Shown here piece after piece: positions 8,754 through 16,681 of a DNA stretch of 64,000 nt. A model generated the notes under the pieces. It was not told the DNA's origin, did not search any database, and saw nothing but the letters and a program-made list of their open reading frames with translations. The position numbers and the translations under genes were made by a program. Source of the stretch: Phycobacter azelaicus (GTDB taxonomy: Bacteria; Pseudomonadota; Alphaproteobacteria; Rhodobacterales; Rhodobacteraceae); contig NZ_WKFH01000003.1 in NCBI RefSeq assembly GCF_014884385.1, positions 1,348,001-1,412,000 of the forward strand. Direction: 5' to 3'. The stretch's first letter is position 1, and every line of letters begins with the position of its first letter.

Positions 8754-9137
8754 TTATGTCTGCTCTTCAATCACCTTGCGCGCTGCGCGGAAACACTCAA
8801 GTGCTTGCGGCACGCCGCAATAGATGCCGATGACATGAATGATGGCGCGGATTTCATCCTGTGTGACACCGTTGTTGATTGCGCCGCGGCAATGCAGCTC
8901 CCATTCATGCATCTTGCCCAAAGCACCAATCATCGAGAGGTTCATCATCGAGCGGGTCTTGGCGTCAATCACGTCATCACCCCAGCCAAAGCCCCAGCAC
9001 CAGGCGGTCATGGCTTCTTGAAAGGGGCGCGTAAAGTCGTCGGCGGCGGCAAGGTTACGCTCCACATATTCGGCGCCAAGGGTGGCTTTTCGCTGCTCGA
9101 GGCCCTTGAGGAAAAGATCTTCGTCAAAACTGCTCAT
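8754..9137 (-). CDS. Carboxymuconolactone decarboxylase family protein
   Basis: 127-residue all-helical AhpD-like protein close in length to PcaC (4-carboxymuconolactone decarboxylase). It has the pattern of the family (LGAEYVERNLAAADDFTRPFQE, TRSMMNLSMIGALGKMHEWELHCRGAINNGVTQDEIRAIIHVIGIYCGVPQALECFRAA). There is no CxxC redox pair, so a decarboxylase or structural role is more likely than peroxidase activity. The GAGG ribosome site supports the ATG at 9137. It is 97 bp downstream of the GntR gene on the same strand and convergent with glnT. It may take part in the pathway encoded by the divergent operon, but no substrate can be assigned. Confidence 0.8.
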   Translation of the reverse strand: MSSFDEDLFLKGLEQRKATLGAEYVERNLAAADDFTRPFQEAMTAWCWGFGWGDDVIDAKTRSMMNLSMIGALGKMHEWELHCRGAINNGVTQDEIRAIIHVIGIYCGVPQALECFRAARKVIEEQT

Positions 9138-9234
9138 TTGTCTGCTTCCTCTTTCATGTCAGGGCAAAGCCCTTTGGTAGCAAAGGTCCAGGCGCGGGCC
9201 GGGTGAAGTGCGGGCGGTCCGATCTGACGACTCA

Positions 9235-9921
9235 TCAAGGGGTAACTTTCTCTTCGGCGAGCATTTTTGCTGCGACCGCTTTTGCATCCGTCAGGTGGCG
9301 CTCAACAGCCGCCCGCGCCGCTACTGGATCACGACTGATGATGGCATCGCAGATCTTGTGCATGTGCACGGGGCCAAGGGCCTCGCGATCAGAGCTGGCC
9401 AGCGTCATGATGCGAAGCCGGGAAATCCGACCATTCAAGCGCTGCACCACTTCCCATGCGATGGTATGTCCCGCACCCGCAAAGATGATGCTGTAGAATT
9501 TGGTGGTGGCCTTGAACAGGGCGCCTGGCGTCTGATCTTTGGCAGCGCCTTGCAGGTCTCGCAGGGCGGTCGCGAGTTGGCGTTGCTGATCCGCTGTCAT
9601 ATTGATGGCGCAGTCCGCCGCCGCCGCCGTTTCGAGCTGAAGCCGGATGTCATAGATCTGCCGGGCGTCGTCCCAGGTCAGGTGGGAGACGCGCGGACCC
9701 ACGTTCGCCTGATGCTCGACCAGTCCCTCGGCATCCAGATAGCGCAGTGTTTCGCGCACCACCGTGCGGCTCACCCCAAGCTGTTCACATAAAACACGCT
9801 CCACCAGCCGTTCACCGGGCTTGAAGGTTCCATCGATGATCGCATCGCGAAGACGCTCCAGCACCACATCGCGCAGCGTTGTCGGCTGAAGGTCGATCTT
9901 TTGAAGGCCCTGATTCTGCAT
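9235..9921 (-). CDS. GntR-family transcriptional regulator with FCD ligand domain
   Basis: 228-residue regulator. The N-terminal winged helix (about residues 15-80; LRDAIIDGTFKPGERLVERVLCEQLGVSRTVVRETLRYLDAEGLV) is followed by an all-helical FCD domain (about 85-215), where metal-binding Asp and His residues normally hold an organic acid effector. It is divergent from the DUF1185-hydrolase-monooxygenase operon across a 103-bp gap, the classic position of a local regulator. A GT-N3-AC half-palindrome at 9971-9981 fits the binding site of this subfamily. The effector is presumably a pathway substrate or intermediate. Confidence 0.9.
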   Translation of the reverse strand: MQNQGLQKIDLQPTTLRDVVLERLRDAIIDGTFKPGERLVERVLCEQLGVSRTVVRETLRYLDAEGLVEHQANVGPRVSHLTWDDARQIYDIRLQLETAAAADCAINMTADQQRQLATALRDLQGAAKDQTPGALFKATTKFYSIIFAGAGHTIAWEVVQRLNGRISRLRIMTLASSDREALGPVHMHKICDAIISRDPVAARAAVERHLTDAKAVAAKMLAEEKVTP

Positions 9922-9970
9922 GCTCGGACGCTACCAGCCGTCAGGTTGCACGACAAGCTTGATTGTAGGA

Positions 9971-9981
9971 TTGTATTACGG
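9971..9981. promoter_or_regulatory. Candidate GntR/FCD operator
   Basis: TTGTATTACGG contains the GT-NNN-AC core recognised by many FadR/FCD-type GntR proteins. It lies in the short gap between the regulator gene and the divergent catabolic operon. Assigned from motif and position only. Confidence 0.4.
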
Positions 9982-10024
9982 TACGCCATATTCAAGTCAT
10001 ATACGAAGCTGATAGGAAACTGAT

Positions 10025-10627
10025 ATGCCAGCCAAGATCCGCAAGACGCTGTTGCATGTGGAAGAAACGCATATCGAGGGCGGTAAAGAGGCCGCTGTTC
10101 CGCTCAAGATGATCGCTGCCGTGGCGGTGATCGCCAATCCCTGGGCGGGGCGGGGGTTCGTCGAAGACCTGGCCCCCGAGATCGCCGATTGCGCGCCGGG
10201 CCTTGGGAAAATGTTGACCGGCATGATCCTTGATGCCGCAGGCGGCGGCGACAAGGTGGAAGGTTATGGAAAATCTGCCATCGTGGGCGTCAACGGCGAG
10301 GTAGAGCACGCCTCGGCGCTGATTCACACCCTACGCTTTGGCAACCATTACCGCGAAGCCGTCGGGGCCAAGTCCTATCTGGCCTTTTGCAACACACGTG
10401 GCCCCGCCAATGCGCCGCTGATGATCCCGCTGATGGACAAGAATGATGGGGGCCGCCGCAGCCACTATCTGACCATCCAGCTGTCTGTTGCGGATGCGCC
10501 TGCTGCGGACGAGATCGTCATCGCCCTTGGTGCTTCGATCGGCGGGCGCCCGCATCACCGCATCGGCGACCGCTATCAGGATCTCAAGGAACTTGGCCAT
10601 GATGTTGACAACCCTGCCGCCGTCTGA
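10025..10627 (+). CDS. DUF1185 / amino acid synthesis family protein
   Basis: 200-residue soluble protein of the AA_synth (DUF1185) family, whose biochemical function is not established. Recognisable features are IRKTLLHVEETHIEGG, the Gly/Asp-rich GGDKVEGYGKSAIVGVNGEVEHASALIHTLRFGN and a C-terminal GASIGGRPHHRIGDRYQDLKEL. The ATG at 10025 follows AGGAAACTGAT. It is the first gene of a five-gene operon, and its 3' end overlaps the hydrolase gene by 29 bp. Its position in a ring-opening monooxygenase operon suggests an enzymatic step on a small carboxylated intermediate. Confidence 0.85.
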   Translation: MPAKIRKTLLHVEETHIEGGKEAAVPLKMIAAVAVIANPWAGRGFVEDLAPEIADCAPGLGKMLTGMILDAAGGGDKVEGYGKSAIVGVNGEVEHASALIHTLRFGNHYREAVGAKSYLAFCNTRGPANAPLMIPLMDKNDGGRRSHYLTIQLSVADAPAADEIVIALGASIGGRPHHRIGDRYQDLKELGHDVDNPAAV

Positions 10628-11438
10628 GCAGTCCGGACCCATAGGCTACCGCGCGGCAGGCACGGGCGCACCTCTGGTTCTGCTGCATGGTGTGGGTATG
10701 CAATCCGCAGCCTGGGCGCCACAACTTGCGGCTCTTTCATCCTCACATCGCGTGATTGCACTGGATTTGCCGGGACATGGCATCAGTTCGCCTCTGCCCG
10801 CAAGTTCTGAGTTGCCGGATTTTGTGGTCTGGGCTGCCGAGGCGATAGGAGCGCTTGGGTTTGATCGGGTCAGCCTTGCGGGACATTCGATGGGTGCGCT
10901 TGTTGCGGCTGGCCTTTCGGTGAGCCGACCGGATCTTGTCGAACGGGTCGCACTGCTGAATGGGGTTTTCCGCCGGGATGCTGCTGCCCGCGATGCGGTA
11001 AAAGCCCGTGCGGCGCAGATCGGTACAGGCACCTTCGATGTTGAAACGCCTCTTGATCGATGGTTCGGAGCAGGATCCGAAAGTTGTGGTATCCGTGCCA
11101 GCGTTGCAGCATGGCTGAGAGCCGTGGATCTGGGCGGTTATGCTACGGCCTATTCCGCCTTTGCGTGTGGCGATGACTGCTATGCCGATGGCTTTGGCAG
11201 AATCCGATGCCCTTTGCTGGCGCTGACCGGCGATCTCGATCTGAACTCCACTCCCGCCATGTCTCATGCAATGGCTGCAGCCGCCCCGATGGGGCAGGCT
11301 GTGATTGTCGAAGGACACGGCCATATGGTGAACCTGACCGCGCCCGAAAAGGTCAACGCCGCGCTCGCAGATTGGCTTGAGACCTGCTCCAAACTTGAGA
11401 CCTGCTCCAAAAGGGAGAACGTTGCATGTCAGCCATAG
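10599..11438 (+). CDS. Alpha/beta hydrolase (TgnD- or 3-oxoadipate enol-lactonase-like)
   Basis: 279-residue alpha/beta hydrolase. The oxyanion motif LLHGVGM is near residue 28, the nucleophile Ser sits in GHSMGA near 95, the acid is in TGDLD and the catalytic His is in EGHGHMVN near the C-terminus. The start at 10599 (SD AAGGA) lies inside the DUF1185 gene; the longer reading frame upstream is an overlap artefact. The last codons contain an exact 18-bp tandem duplication giving LETCSKLETCSK. In trigonelline degradation a hydrolase of this superfamily cleaves the ring-opened N-methylformamido intermediate, and that role would fit here. Lactonase is the alternative. Confidence 0.82.
   Translation: MMLTTLPPSEQSGPIGYRAAGTGAPLVLLHGVGMQSAAWAPQLAALSSSHRVIALDLPGHGISSPLPASSELPDFVVWAAEAIGALGFDRVSLAGHSMGALVAAGLSVSRPDLVERVALLNGVFRRDAAARDAVKARAAQIGTGTFDVETPLDRWFGAGSESCGIRASVAAWLRAVDLGGYATAYSAFACGDDCYADGFGRIRCPLLALTGDLDLNSTPAMSHAMAAAAPMGQAVIVEGHGHMVNLTAPEKVNAALADWLETCSKLETCSKRENVACQP
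11376..11411 (+). repeat. 18-bp perfect tandem duplication in the hydrolase 3' end
   Basis: Two adjacent identical copies of CTTGAGACCTGCTCCAAA at 11376-11393 and 11394-11411. They encode LETCSK twice, in frame, just before the AAGGGAG ribosome binding site of the flavin reductase gene. This looks like a recent slippage event. Confidence 0.95.
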
Positions 11439-12346
11439 ATCCGCAGGCCCTGCGCCGCGCCTTTGGGGCCTTCATGACCGGGGTGACGGTTGTCACCAGC
11501 CGCGACAAGGACGGTCAGCCCTTGGGCTTTACCGCCAATTCCTTCACCTCCGTTTCGCTTGACCCACCGCTGGTGCTGGTTTGTCTTGCCAATACCTCGA
11601 CCAACTGGAGGGCGTTCACCGAAGGTTCGGGTTTTGCAGTCAACGTTCTGTCAGAGTCGCAAAAAGACATCTCCAACATCTTTGCACGCCCTTCTGACAA
11701 CCGCTTTGAGCATGTTGCGTGGCACAAAGGGCCGCACGGCGCGCCGGTGCTGGAGGGGGTCTCTGCCTGGTTCGATTGTTCCATGCACAAGGTCGTGCCT
11801 GCCGGGGATCACGCCATCATGATTGGTGAGGTCCGCGCTTTTGACACGGGTCCGGCGCCGGGTCTGGGATATGTGCGGGGAGCCTATGTCACCCCGGCGA
11901 CCGAGGCAAAGGCTCTGGACCGTCGCACCGGCATCATGGTCTCGGCCCTGATCAAGCAAGGCAACTCGGTTCTGTTGGTCGATCACCGCGACGGCAGTCT
12001 CACCCTGCCCGAAGCACAGGTCGGGGACGATGGTGTCACCGCCACGCTGAACCGATTGCTGGAGCGCACCGGGCTGACGACCGAGGCCGGGTTCATCTAC
12101 GCGGTCTACGAGGATACCCACCGTGGATGCCAGCACATCACCTTCTTGTGTGAAGCCGAGGAAGGAATGCCGCGCACCGGCGCCTTTGTGCCACCGACCA
12201 ATTCGAGCCTGATGGATCTTGCCGACCCGGCCATGGTTGCGATGCTGGCGCGTTTTGCCGAAGAAATGCAGCTCGGAAGTTTTGGTGTCTATTGCGGAAA
12301 CGAACGCAGCGGGCAGGTGCGTGAAATCAATATGGGGGCGCTGTGA
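11426..12346 (+). CDS. Flavin reductase domain protein with Nudix-like C-terminal extension
   Basis: 306 residues. The first about 165 match the flavin reductase (DIM6/HpaC) split barrel (LRRAFGAFMTGVTVVTSRDKDGQPLGFTANSFTSVSLDPPLVLVCLA), which supplies FMNH2 from NAD(P)H. Residues about 180-300 (ALIKQGNSVLLVDHRDGSLTLPEAQVGDDGVTATLNRLLERTGL) resemble a Nudix fold, but a full catalytic REx2EExGU box is not visible, so it may be a sensory or regulatory domain. The gene overlaps the hydrolase by 13 bp and is one base from the LLM monooxygenase gene, making them an evident two-component monooxygenase pair. Confidence 0.85.
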   Translation: MSAIDPQALRRAFGAFMTGVTVVTSRDKDGQPLGFTANSFTSVSLDPPLVLVCLANTSTNWRAFTEGSGFAVNVLSESQKDISNIFARPSDNRFEHVAWHKGPHGAPVLEGVSAWFDCSMHKVVPAGDHAIMIGEVRAFDTGPAPGLGYVRGAYVTPATEAKALDRRTGIMVSALIKQGNSVLLVDHRDGSLTLPEAQVGDDGVTATLNRLLERTGLTTEAGFIYAVYEDTHRGCQHITFLCEAEEGMPRTGAFVPPTNSSLMDLADPAMVAMLARFAEEMQLGSFGVYCGNERSGQVREINMGAL

Positions 12347-12347
12347 C

Positions 12348-13385
12348 ATGAAATTTTCGCTGTTCGCGCATATGGAGCGGATCTCGGAGAGCCAGGATCA
12401 AAGGCAGCTCTACAAGGAGTTCGTTGAACTCTGCCAGATCGCCGATAAGGGCGGCATGCACGCGGTTTGGACCGGCGAACATCATGGCATGAATTTCACC
12501 ATCGCGCCGAACCCGTTCTTGAACCTGGTTGATCTGGCCCGTCAGACCAAGAACGTGCGCCTTGGCACCGGAACGGTGATTGCGCCCTTCTGGCACCCGA
12601 TCCGGCTTGCTGGTGAAGCCGCCATGGTGGATATTATGACTGATGGGCGGCTTGAGTTGGGCATCGCGCGCGGTGCCTACAGTTTTGAATACGAGCGCCT
12701 GCGCCCTGGTATGGACGCCTGGGAAGCCGGTCAGCGCATGCGAGAGCTGGTCCCTGCCGTGAAAGGGCTGTGGAAGGGCGACCACGTGCTGGAGGGGGAG
12801 TTCAACTCCTACCCGGCAACCACTTCGGCGCCGTTGCCACTGCAACAGGACGGTCCGCCCATCTGGGTCGCGGCTCGCGATCCGAACAGCCATGAATTTG
12901 CCATTGCCAACGATTGCAACGTTCAGGTCACGCCATTGTGGAAGGGCGATGATGAGGTGCGCCATCTGGCGGACACTTTTGACGCCGCCTGTGCCAAACT
13001 CCCAAACAAGCCAAGGCCCAAGCTGATGCTGTTGATGCACACCTATGTGGCGGAGGGAGAAAGCGACGCGCAGCAGGCCGCCGAAGAGTTGAACCGGTTC
13101 TACAATTATTTCGGAGCCTGGTTCATGAACAAGCGCGAGATCAGGCAAGGTCTGATCAAGGAGCTGACGGACGAAGAAATCGCGGCGCACCCGTTTTATT
13201 CCCCGGAGGCCATGTCCCGCGATCTCGTCATCGGTGCCCCGCAAGCGGTGATCGACCGTATCAAATCCTACGAGGCGATGGGCTATGATGAATATGCCTT
13301 CTGGATCGACTCCGGCATGAGCTTTGAGCGCAAGAAAGCCTCGCTTGAACGCTTCATTTCGGATGTGATGCCAGCATTTGCATGA
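12348..13385 (+). CDS. LLM-class flavin-dependent monooxygenase (TgnA-like candidate)
   Basis: 345-residue TIM-barrel oxygenase of the bacterial luciferase-like family (MKFSLFAHMER, AVWTGEHHGMNFTIAPNPFLNLVDLARQTKNVRLGTGTVIAPFWHPIRLAGEAAMVDIMTDGRLELGIARGAY). It lacks its own reductase and would use FMNH2 from the preceding gene. The start at 12348 follows the reductase stop by one base. Relatives in this context (TgnA for trigonelline, PyrA for pyridine) open N-heterocyclic rings. The substrate is inferred from neighbours, not from active-site residues. Confidence 0.87.
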   Translation: MKFSLFAHMERISESQDQRQLYKEFVELCQIADKGGMHAVWTGEHHGMNFTIAPNPFLNLVDLARQTKNVRLGTGTVIAPFWHPIRLAGEAAMVDIMTDGRLELGIARGAYSFEYERLRPGMDAWEAGQRMRELVPAVKGLWKGDHVLEGEFNSYPATTSAPLPLQQDGPPIWVAARDPNSHEFAIANDCNVQVTPLWKGDDEVRHLADTFDAACAKLPNKPRPKLMLLMHTYVAEGESDAQQAAEELNRFYNYFGAWFMNKREIRQGLIKELTDEEIAAHPFYSPEAMSRDLVIGAPQAVIDRIKSYEAMGYDEYAFWIDSGMSFERKKASLERFISDVMPAFA

Positions 13386-14857
13386 GGGATGCCATGGACC
13401 GCTTTCAGCACTATATCGACGGCGCATTCGAAGATGGGAGTGCGGGTTTCGAGAGCCTTGATCCGGCCACGGGCCAGCCTTGGGCAGTCATGCCGGAGGC
13501 CAGCGCGTCAGACGTGGACCGCGCCGTTCGCGCAGCGGACCGGGCCTTTTGTGCGCCAGACTGGGCGGGCTTGACGGCAACCCAGCGCGGCAAGCTTCTT
13601 TATCGGCTCGCAGATCTGGTGCAGGAGGCGGCGCCGCGCCTTGCTGCGCTGGAAACCCGGGACACGGGCAAGATCATTCGTGAAACCTCGGCCCAGATCG
13701 CCTATGTCGCCGACTACTATCGCTACTATGCTGGTCTTGCGGACAAGATTGAAGGCGCGCACCTGCCCATCGACAAGCCCGACATGGAGGTCTGGCTGCG
13801 ACGGGAACCTGTCGGCGTGGTGGCCGCCATCGTACCCTGGAACAGCCAGCTGTTCCTGTCCGCCGTCAAGCTGGGCCCCGCGCTGGCAGCCGGTTGCACC
13901 GTGGTCCTGAAGGCAAGCGAGGATGGCCCTGCTCCGCTTCTTGAATTCGCGCGGCTCGTGGATCAGGCGGGCTTTGCCCCTGGTGTTGTCAACATCCTCA
14001 CCGGCGGCCCCGAGGCGGGCAAAACCCTGACGGCGCATCCCCTGGTGGCGCATGTGGCTTTTACCGGCGGGCCGGAAACAGCACGACATATCGTGCGCGC
14101 CAGCGCAGACAATCTCGCCAAAACCTCGCTCGAACTCGGGGGGAAATCTCCCTTTATCGTCTTTGAGGATGCCGACATTGATAGCGCGGTGAATGCGCAG
14201 GTCGCAGGGATTTTTGCGGCTACCGGTCAAAGCTGTGTTGCCGGTTCGCGTCTTCTGGTTCATCGCTCTGTCCGCGACGCATTCATTGCTCAGCTCAAAG
14301 CCAAGGCCAAAGCCGTGCGTATCGGCGCACCGGATGACATGGAAACCGAGGTCGGACCGCTGTGCTCGTTGCGTCAACGTCAGCGCATCGAAGGCGTCAT
14401 TGCGCAGTCGCTCGATGCGGGTGCCAAATTGGTGACAGGTGGACAAGCGCCCAATTCAGAAGGGTTCTTCTTTCCGCCAACAATCCTTGATTGCAGTGAC
14501 GCGCCAGCTGCGCCCTGCATCACCGAAGAGCTGTTTGGCCCGGTCTTGTCGGTTCTGGCGTTTGACACCGAAGATGAGGCAATCGCCCTGGCGAATGCGA
14601 CGCCCTATGGGCTTGCCTCAGGTGTTTTTACTCGCGACCTTGCGCGAGCGCATCGGATGATCCGCGCCATCCGGGCCGGGATCGTATGGATCAACACGTA
14701 CCGCGCCGTCTCTCCCATTGCTCCATTCGGAGGACACGGTCTGTCGGGCCATGGGCGCGAAGGCGGCCTTGCGGCGGCCCTCGACTACACGACGTTGAAA
14801 GCTGTGTGGCTTCGCACCTCGGATGATCCGATCCCGGATCCCTTTGTCATGCGATAA
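13382..14857 (+). CDS. NAD(P)-dependent aldehyde dehydrogenase (TgnC/semialdehyde dehydrogenase-like)
   Basis: 491-residue ALDH. It shows PWNSQLFLSAVKLGPALAAGCTVVLKASE (cofactor site), FTGG, LELGGKSPFIVFEDAD (general base Glu) and GQSCVAGSR (catalytic Cys near residue 288). It overlaps the monooxygenase by ATGA at 13382; a second ATG at 13394 has a better-spaced GAGGG and may be the true start. Last gene of the operon. It would oxidise the aldehyde produced by ring opening, or succinate semialdehyde. The FGGHGLSGHGREGG tail is normal for the family. Confidence 0.87.
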   Translation: MRDAMDRFQHYIDGAFEDGSAGFESLDPATGQPWAVMPEASASDVDRAVRAADRAFCAPDWAGLTATQRGKLLYRLADLVQEAAPRLAALETRDTGKIIRETSAQIAYVADYYRYYAGLADKIEGAHLPIDKPDMEVWLRREPVGVVAAIVPWNSQLFLSAVKLGPALAAGCTVVLKASEDGPAPLLEFARLVDQAGFAPGVVNILTGGPEAGKTLTAHPLVAHVAFTGGPETARHIVRASADNLAKTSLELGGKSPFIVFEDADIDSAVNAQVAGIFAATGQSCVAGSRLLVHRSVRDAFIAQLKAKAKAVRIGAPDDMETEVGPLCSLRQRQRIEGVIAQSLDAGAKLVTGGQAPNSEGFFFPPTILDCSDAPAAPCITEELFGPVLSVLAFDTEDEAIALANATPYGLASGVFTRDLARAHRMIRAIRAGIVWINTYRAVSPIAPFGGHGLSGHGREGGLAAALDYTTLKAVWLRTSDDPIPDPFVMR

Positions 14858-14905
14858 ACGCGTAACAGGGCGACTGGCCAAATCACCTTCAGATGAAAAG
14901 ACAGA

Positions 14906-14928
14906 GCCGCCCCAAGAGCTGGGGCGGC
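14906..14928 (-). terminator. Intrinsic terminator after the minus-strand ALDH
   Basis: A perfect 9-bp GC-rich stem (GCCGCCCCA / TGGGGCGGC, 5-base loop). Read on the minus strand it is followed by TCTGTCTTTT. It ends the 16394-14955 gene and probably also stops the convergent operon ending at 14857. Confidence 0.8.
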
Positions 14929-14954
14929 CGTAGGGATCATGGGTCGATCATAGC

Positions 14955-16394
14955 TTAGTCGGTGGACCAGCCGCCAACGGCTTTCACTTCGAGGAAGTCC
15001 TCGATCCCGAAGATACCACCTTCGCGGCCGTTGCCCGACTGTTTCATGCCGCCAAAGGGAGATCCCGCAGAGCGGGACTGGCCGTTCATCTCCACCATGC
15101 CCGAGCGCAGTACGCGGGCCATGCGGTTGGCCTTTTCACCGTCCTGTGTCTGTACGTAGTTGGTCAGACCATAGGGCGTGTCATTGGCGATCTCGACAGC
15201 TTCTTCTTCGGTCTCGAAGGGGATGATCGACAGGACCGGGCCAAAGATCTCTTCGCGGGCGATGGTCATCTGGTTGTTCACATCGGCAAAGACGGTGGGT
15301 TTGACATAGAAGCCCTTGTTGAAGCCTTCGGGGCGACCGGTGCCACCGGCAACAAGGCGGGCGCCTTCGTCGATGCCTTTCTGGATCAGGTCCTGAATCT
15401 TGTTCCACTGAGTTTCATTCACAACTGGGCCGATGTGGCGGCCTTCTTCCGACGCCGGGCCGACGGTGACCTTGGAGGCAACCTCGGCGGCGGTGGCGAC
15501 GGCCTGATCGTAGATGCCTTTTTGTACTAGCATACGCGAGGGTGCGTTACAGCTTTGCCCGGTGTTGTTCATCATGTGAAGAACGCCGCGCTTGACGGCC
15601 TTTTCGTCTGCATCGTCAAAGATCACATTGGCGCCTTTGCCGCCCAGCTCCAGATGGACCTTCTTCAGGGTATCGGCCGCCGCCTTGGAGATCGCGGTGC
15701 CTGCGCGGGTCGAGCCGGTGAAGGACACCATGTCGACATTCGGGTGCGCCGACAGCTGCGAGCCGACGCCGACACCATCGCCATTCACGAGGTTGAAGAC
15801 ACCGGCGGGGAAGCCTGCCTCGTCCATCATCTCGGCAAAGATCATCGCATCAAGCGGGCTTTCCTCGGAGGGCTTCAGAACCATGCTGCAGCCCGCGATG
15901 GCCGCCGCGCCCACCTTCAGAGTGATCTGGTTCATCGGCCAGTTCCAAGGCGTGATCAGGGCAGCAACGCCAACGGCTTCGTAGATGATGCGATCGTTCT
16001 GGAAGCGATCGCTCAGGGGGCGCTCGAATTCAAAGGCCTTGGCGGCGCGCACGAAGTTCTTGAGATGGTAGATACCGGCGCCGACCTGTTGCGTGCGAGA
16101 CATTTCGATCGGGGCGCCCATTTCGGTGGACATGGCCTGCGCCAGATCCTCACCTCGGGTCTGGTAGACTTCAATCAGCTTTTCCACCAGCGCGATCCGC
16201 TCTTCCACCGGAGTTGCCATCCAGCCGGGCAGCGCGGCCTTGGCGGCTGCAACGGCGGCATTGGTGTCCGCCTCGCTGCCGAGGGAAATCACCGCGCAGG
16301 GCTCTTCGGTGGAAGGATCGATGACCAGGTGGTCCTTTGCAGCCGAAGGGGCAACCCATTGGCCGTTGATGTAAAAGTCGCGTTTCTCGATCAT
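14955..16394 (-). CDS. Aldehyde dehydrogenase family protein
   Basis: 479-residue cytoplasmic NAD(P)-dependent ALDH. Typical motifs are TPWNWPMNQITLKVGAAAIAGCSMVLKPSE, FTGSTRAG, LELGGKGANVIFDDAD with the general-base Glu, and NTGQSCNAPSRML with the nucleophile Cys. The ATG at 16394 has GGGAG upstream; a TTG 15 bases earlier is rejected. It stands alone, divergent from a peroxiredoxin gene across 287 bp, with a strong terminator behind it. The substrate is unknown; it is a different subfamily from the ALDH of the neighbouring operon, so it need not belong to the same pathway. Confidence 0.88.
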   Translation of the reverse strand: MIEKRDFYINGQWVAPSAAKDHLVIDPSTEEPCAVISLGSEADTNAAVAAAKAALPGWMATPVEERIALVEKLIEVYQTRGEDLAQAMSTEMGAPIEMSRTQQVGAGIYHLKNFVRAAKAFEFERPLSDRFQNDRIIYEAVGVAALITPWNWPMNQITLKVGAAAIAGCSMVLKPSEESPLDAMIFAEMMDEAGFPAGVFNLVNGDGVGVGSQLSAHPNVDMVSFTGSTRAGTAISKAAADTLKKVHLELGGKGANVIFDDADEKAVKRGVLHMMNNTGQSCNAPSRMLVQKGIYDQAVATAAEVASKVTVGPASEEGRHIGPVVNETQWNKIQDLIQKGIDEGARLVAGGTGRPEGFNKGFYVKPTVFADVNNQMTIAREEIFGPVLSIIPFETEEEAVEIANDTPYGLTNYVQTQDGEKANRMARVLRSGMVEMNGQSRSAGSPFGGMKQSGNGREGGIFGIEDFLEVKAVGGWSTD

Positions 16395-16496
16395 GTCCGG
16401 ATCTCCCAAAAATCAGACGTTTCGCCGGATCCTTGCCGACGTATTCGCCCGCCACTGTGTCACCGCATTGACCCATGGGCAAGACCAGAGGTGAAA

Positions 16497-16510
16497 AATT
16501 TGATCAAATT
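16497..16510. promoter_or_regulatory. AATTTGATCAAATT palindrome in the ALDH/peroxiredoxin divergent region
   Basis: A perfect 14-bp palindrome about 100 bp upstream of the ALDH start and 170 bp before the peroxiredoxin start. Its position in a divergent promoter region suggests an operator. A related TTGATCAA core occurs at 4212-4219 upstream of the mgs-like operon. The binding factor is unknown. Confidence 0.4.
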
Positions 16511-16681
16511 ATTCCCTCCGTATCTCCGGTCCGAAAACACAGTTTTCCCTTTTTGTCGCAGGTGATTGGCGGTTTTGTGCTGGTGTTGACGCATGAGGGG
16601 TTTAACCTGCGCCGCGAGTGATTACCTTGCGTAGCAAGATACGTATCAAAAACAGAATATGACTGACGATAGGAGACCTCC

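Noticed and set aside
10488..10598. A longer N-terminus for the alpha/beta hydrolase
   Set aside because: It would lie entirely inside the DUF1185 gene, has no ribosome site, and precedes the normal start of the fold; ATG 10599 has AAGGA.
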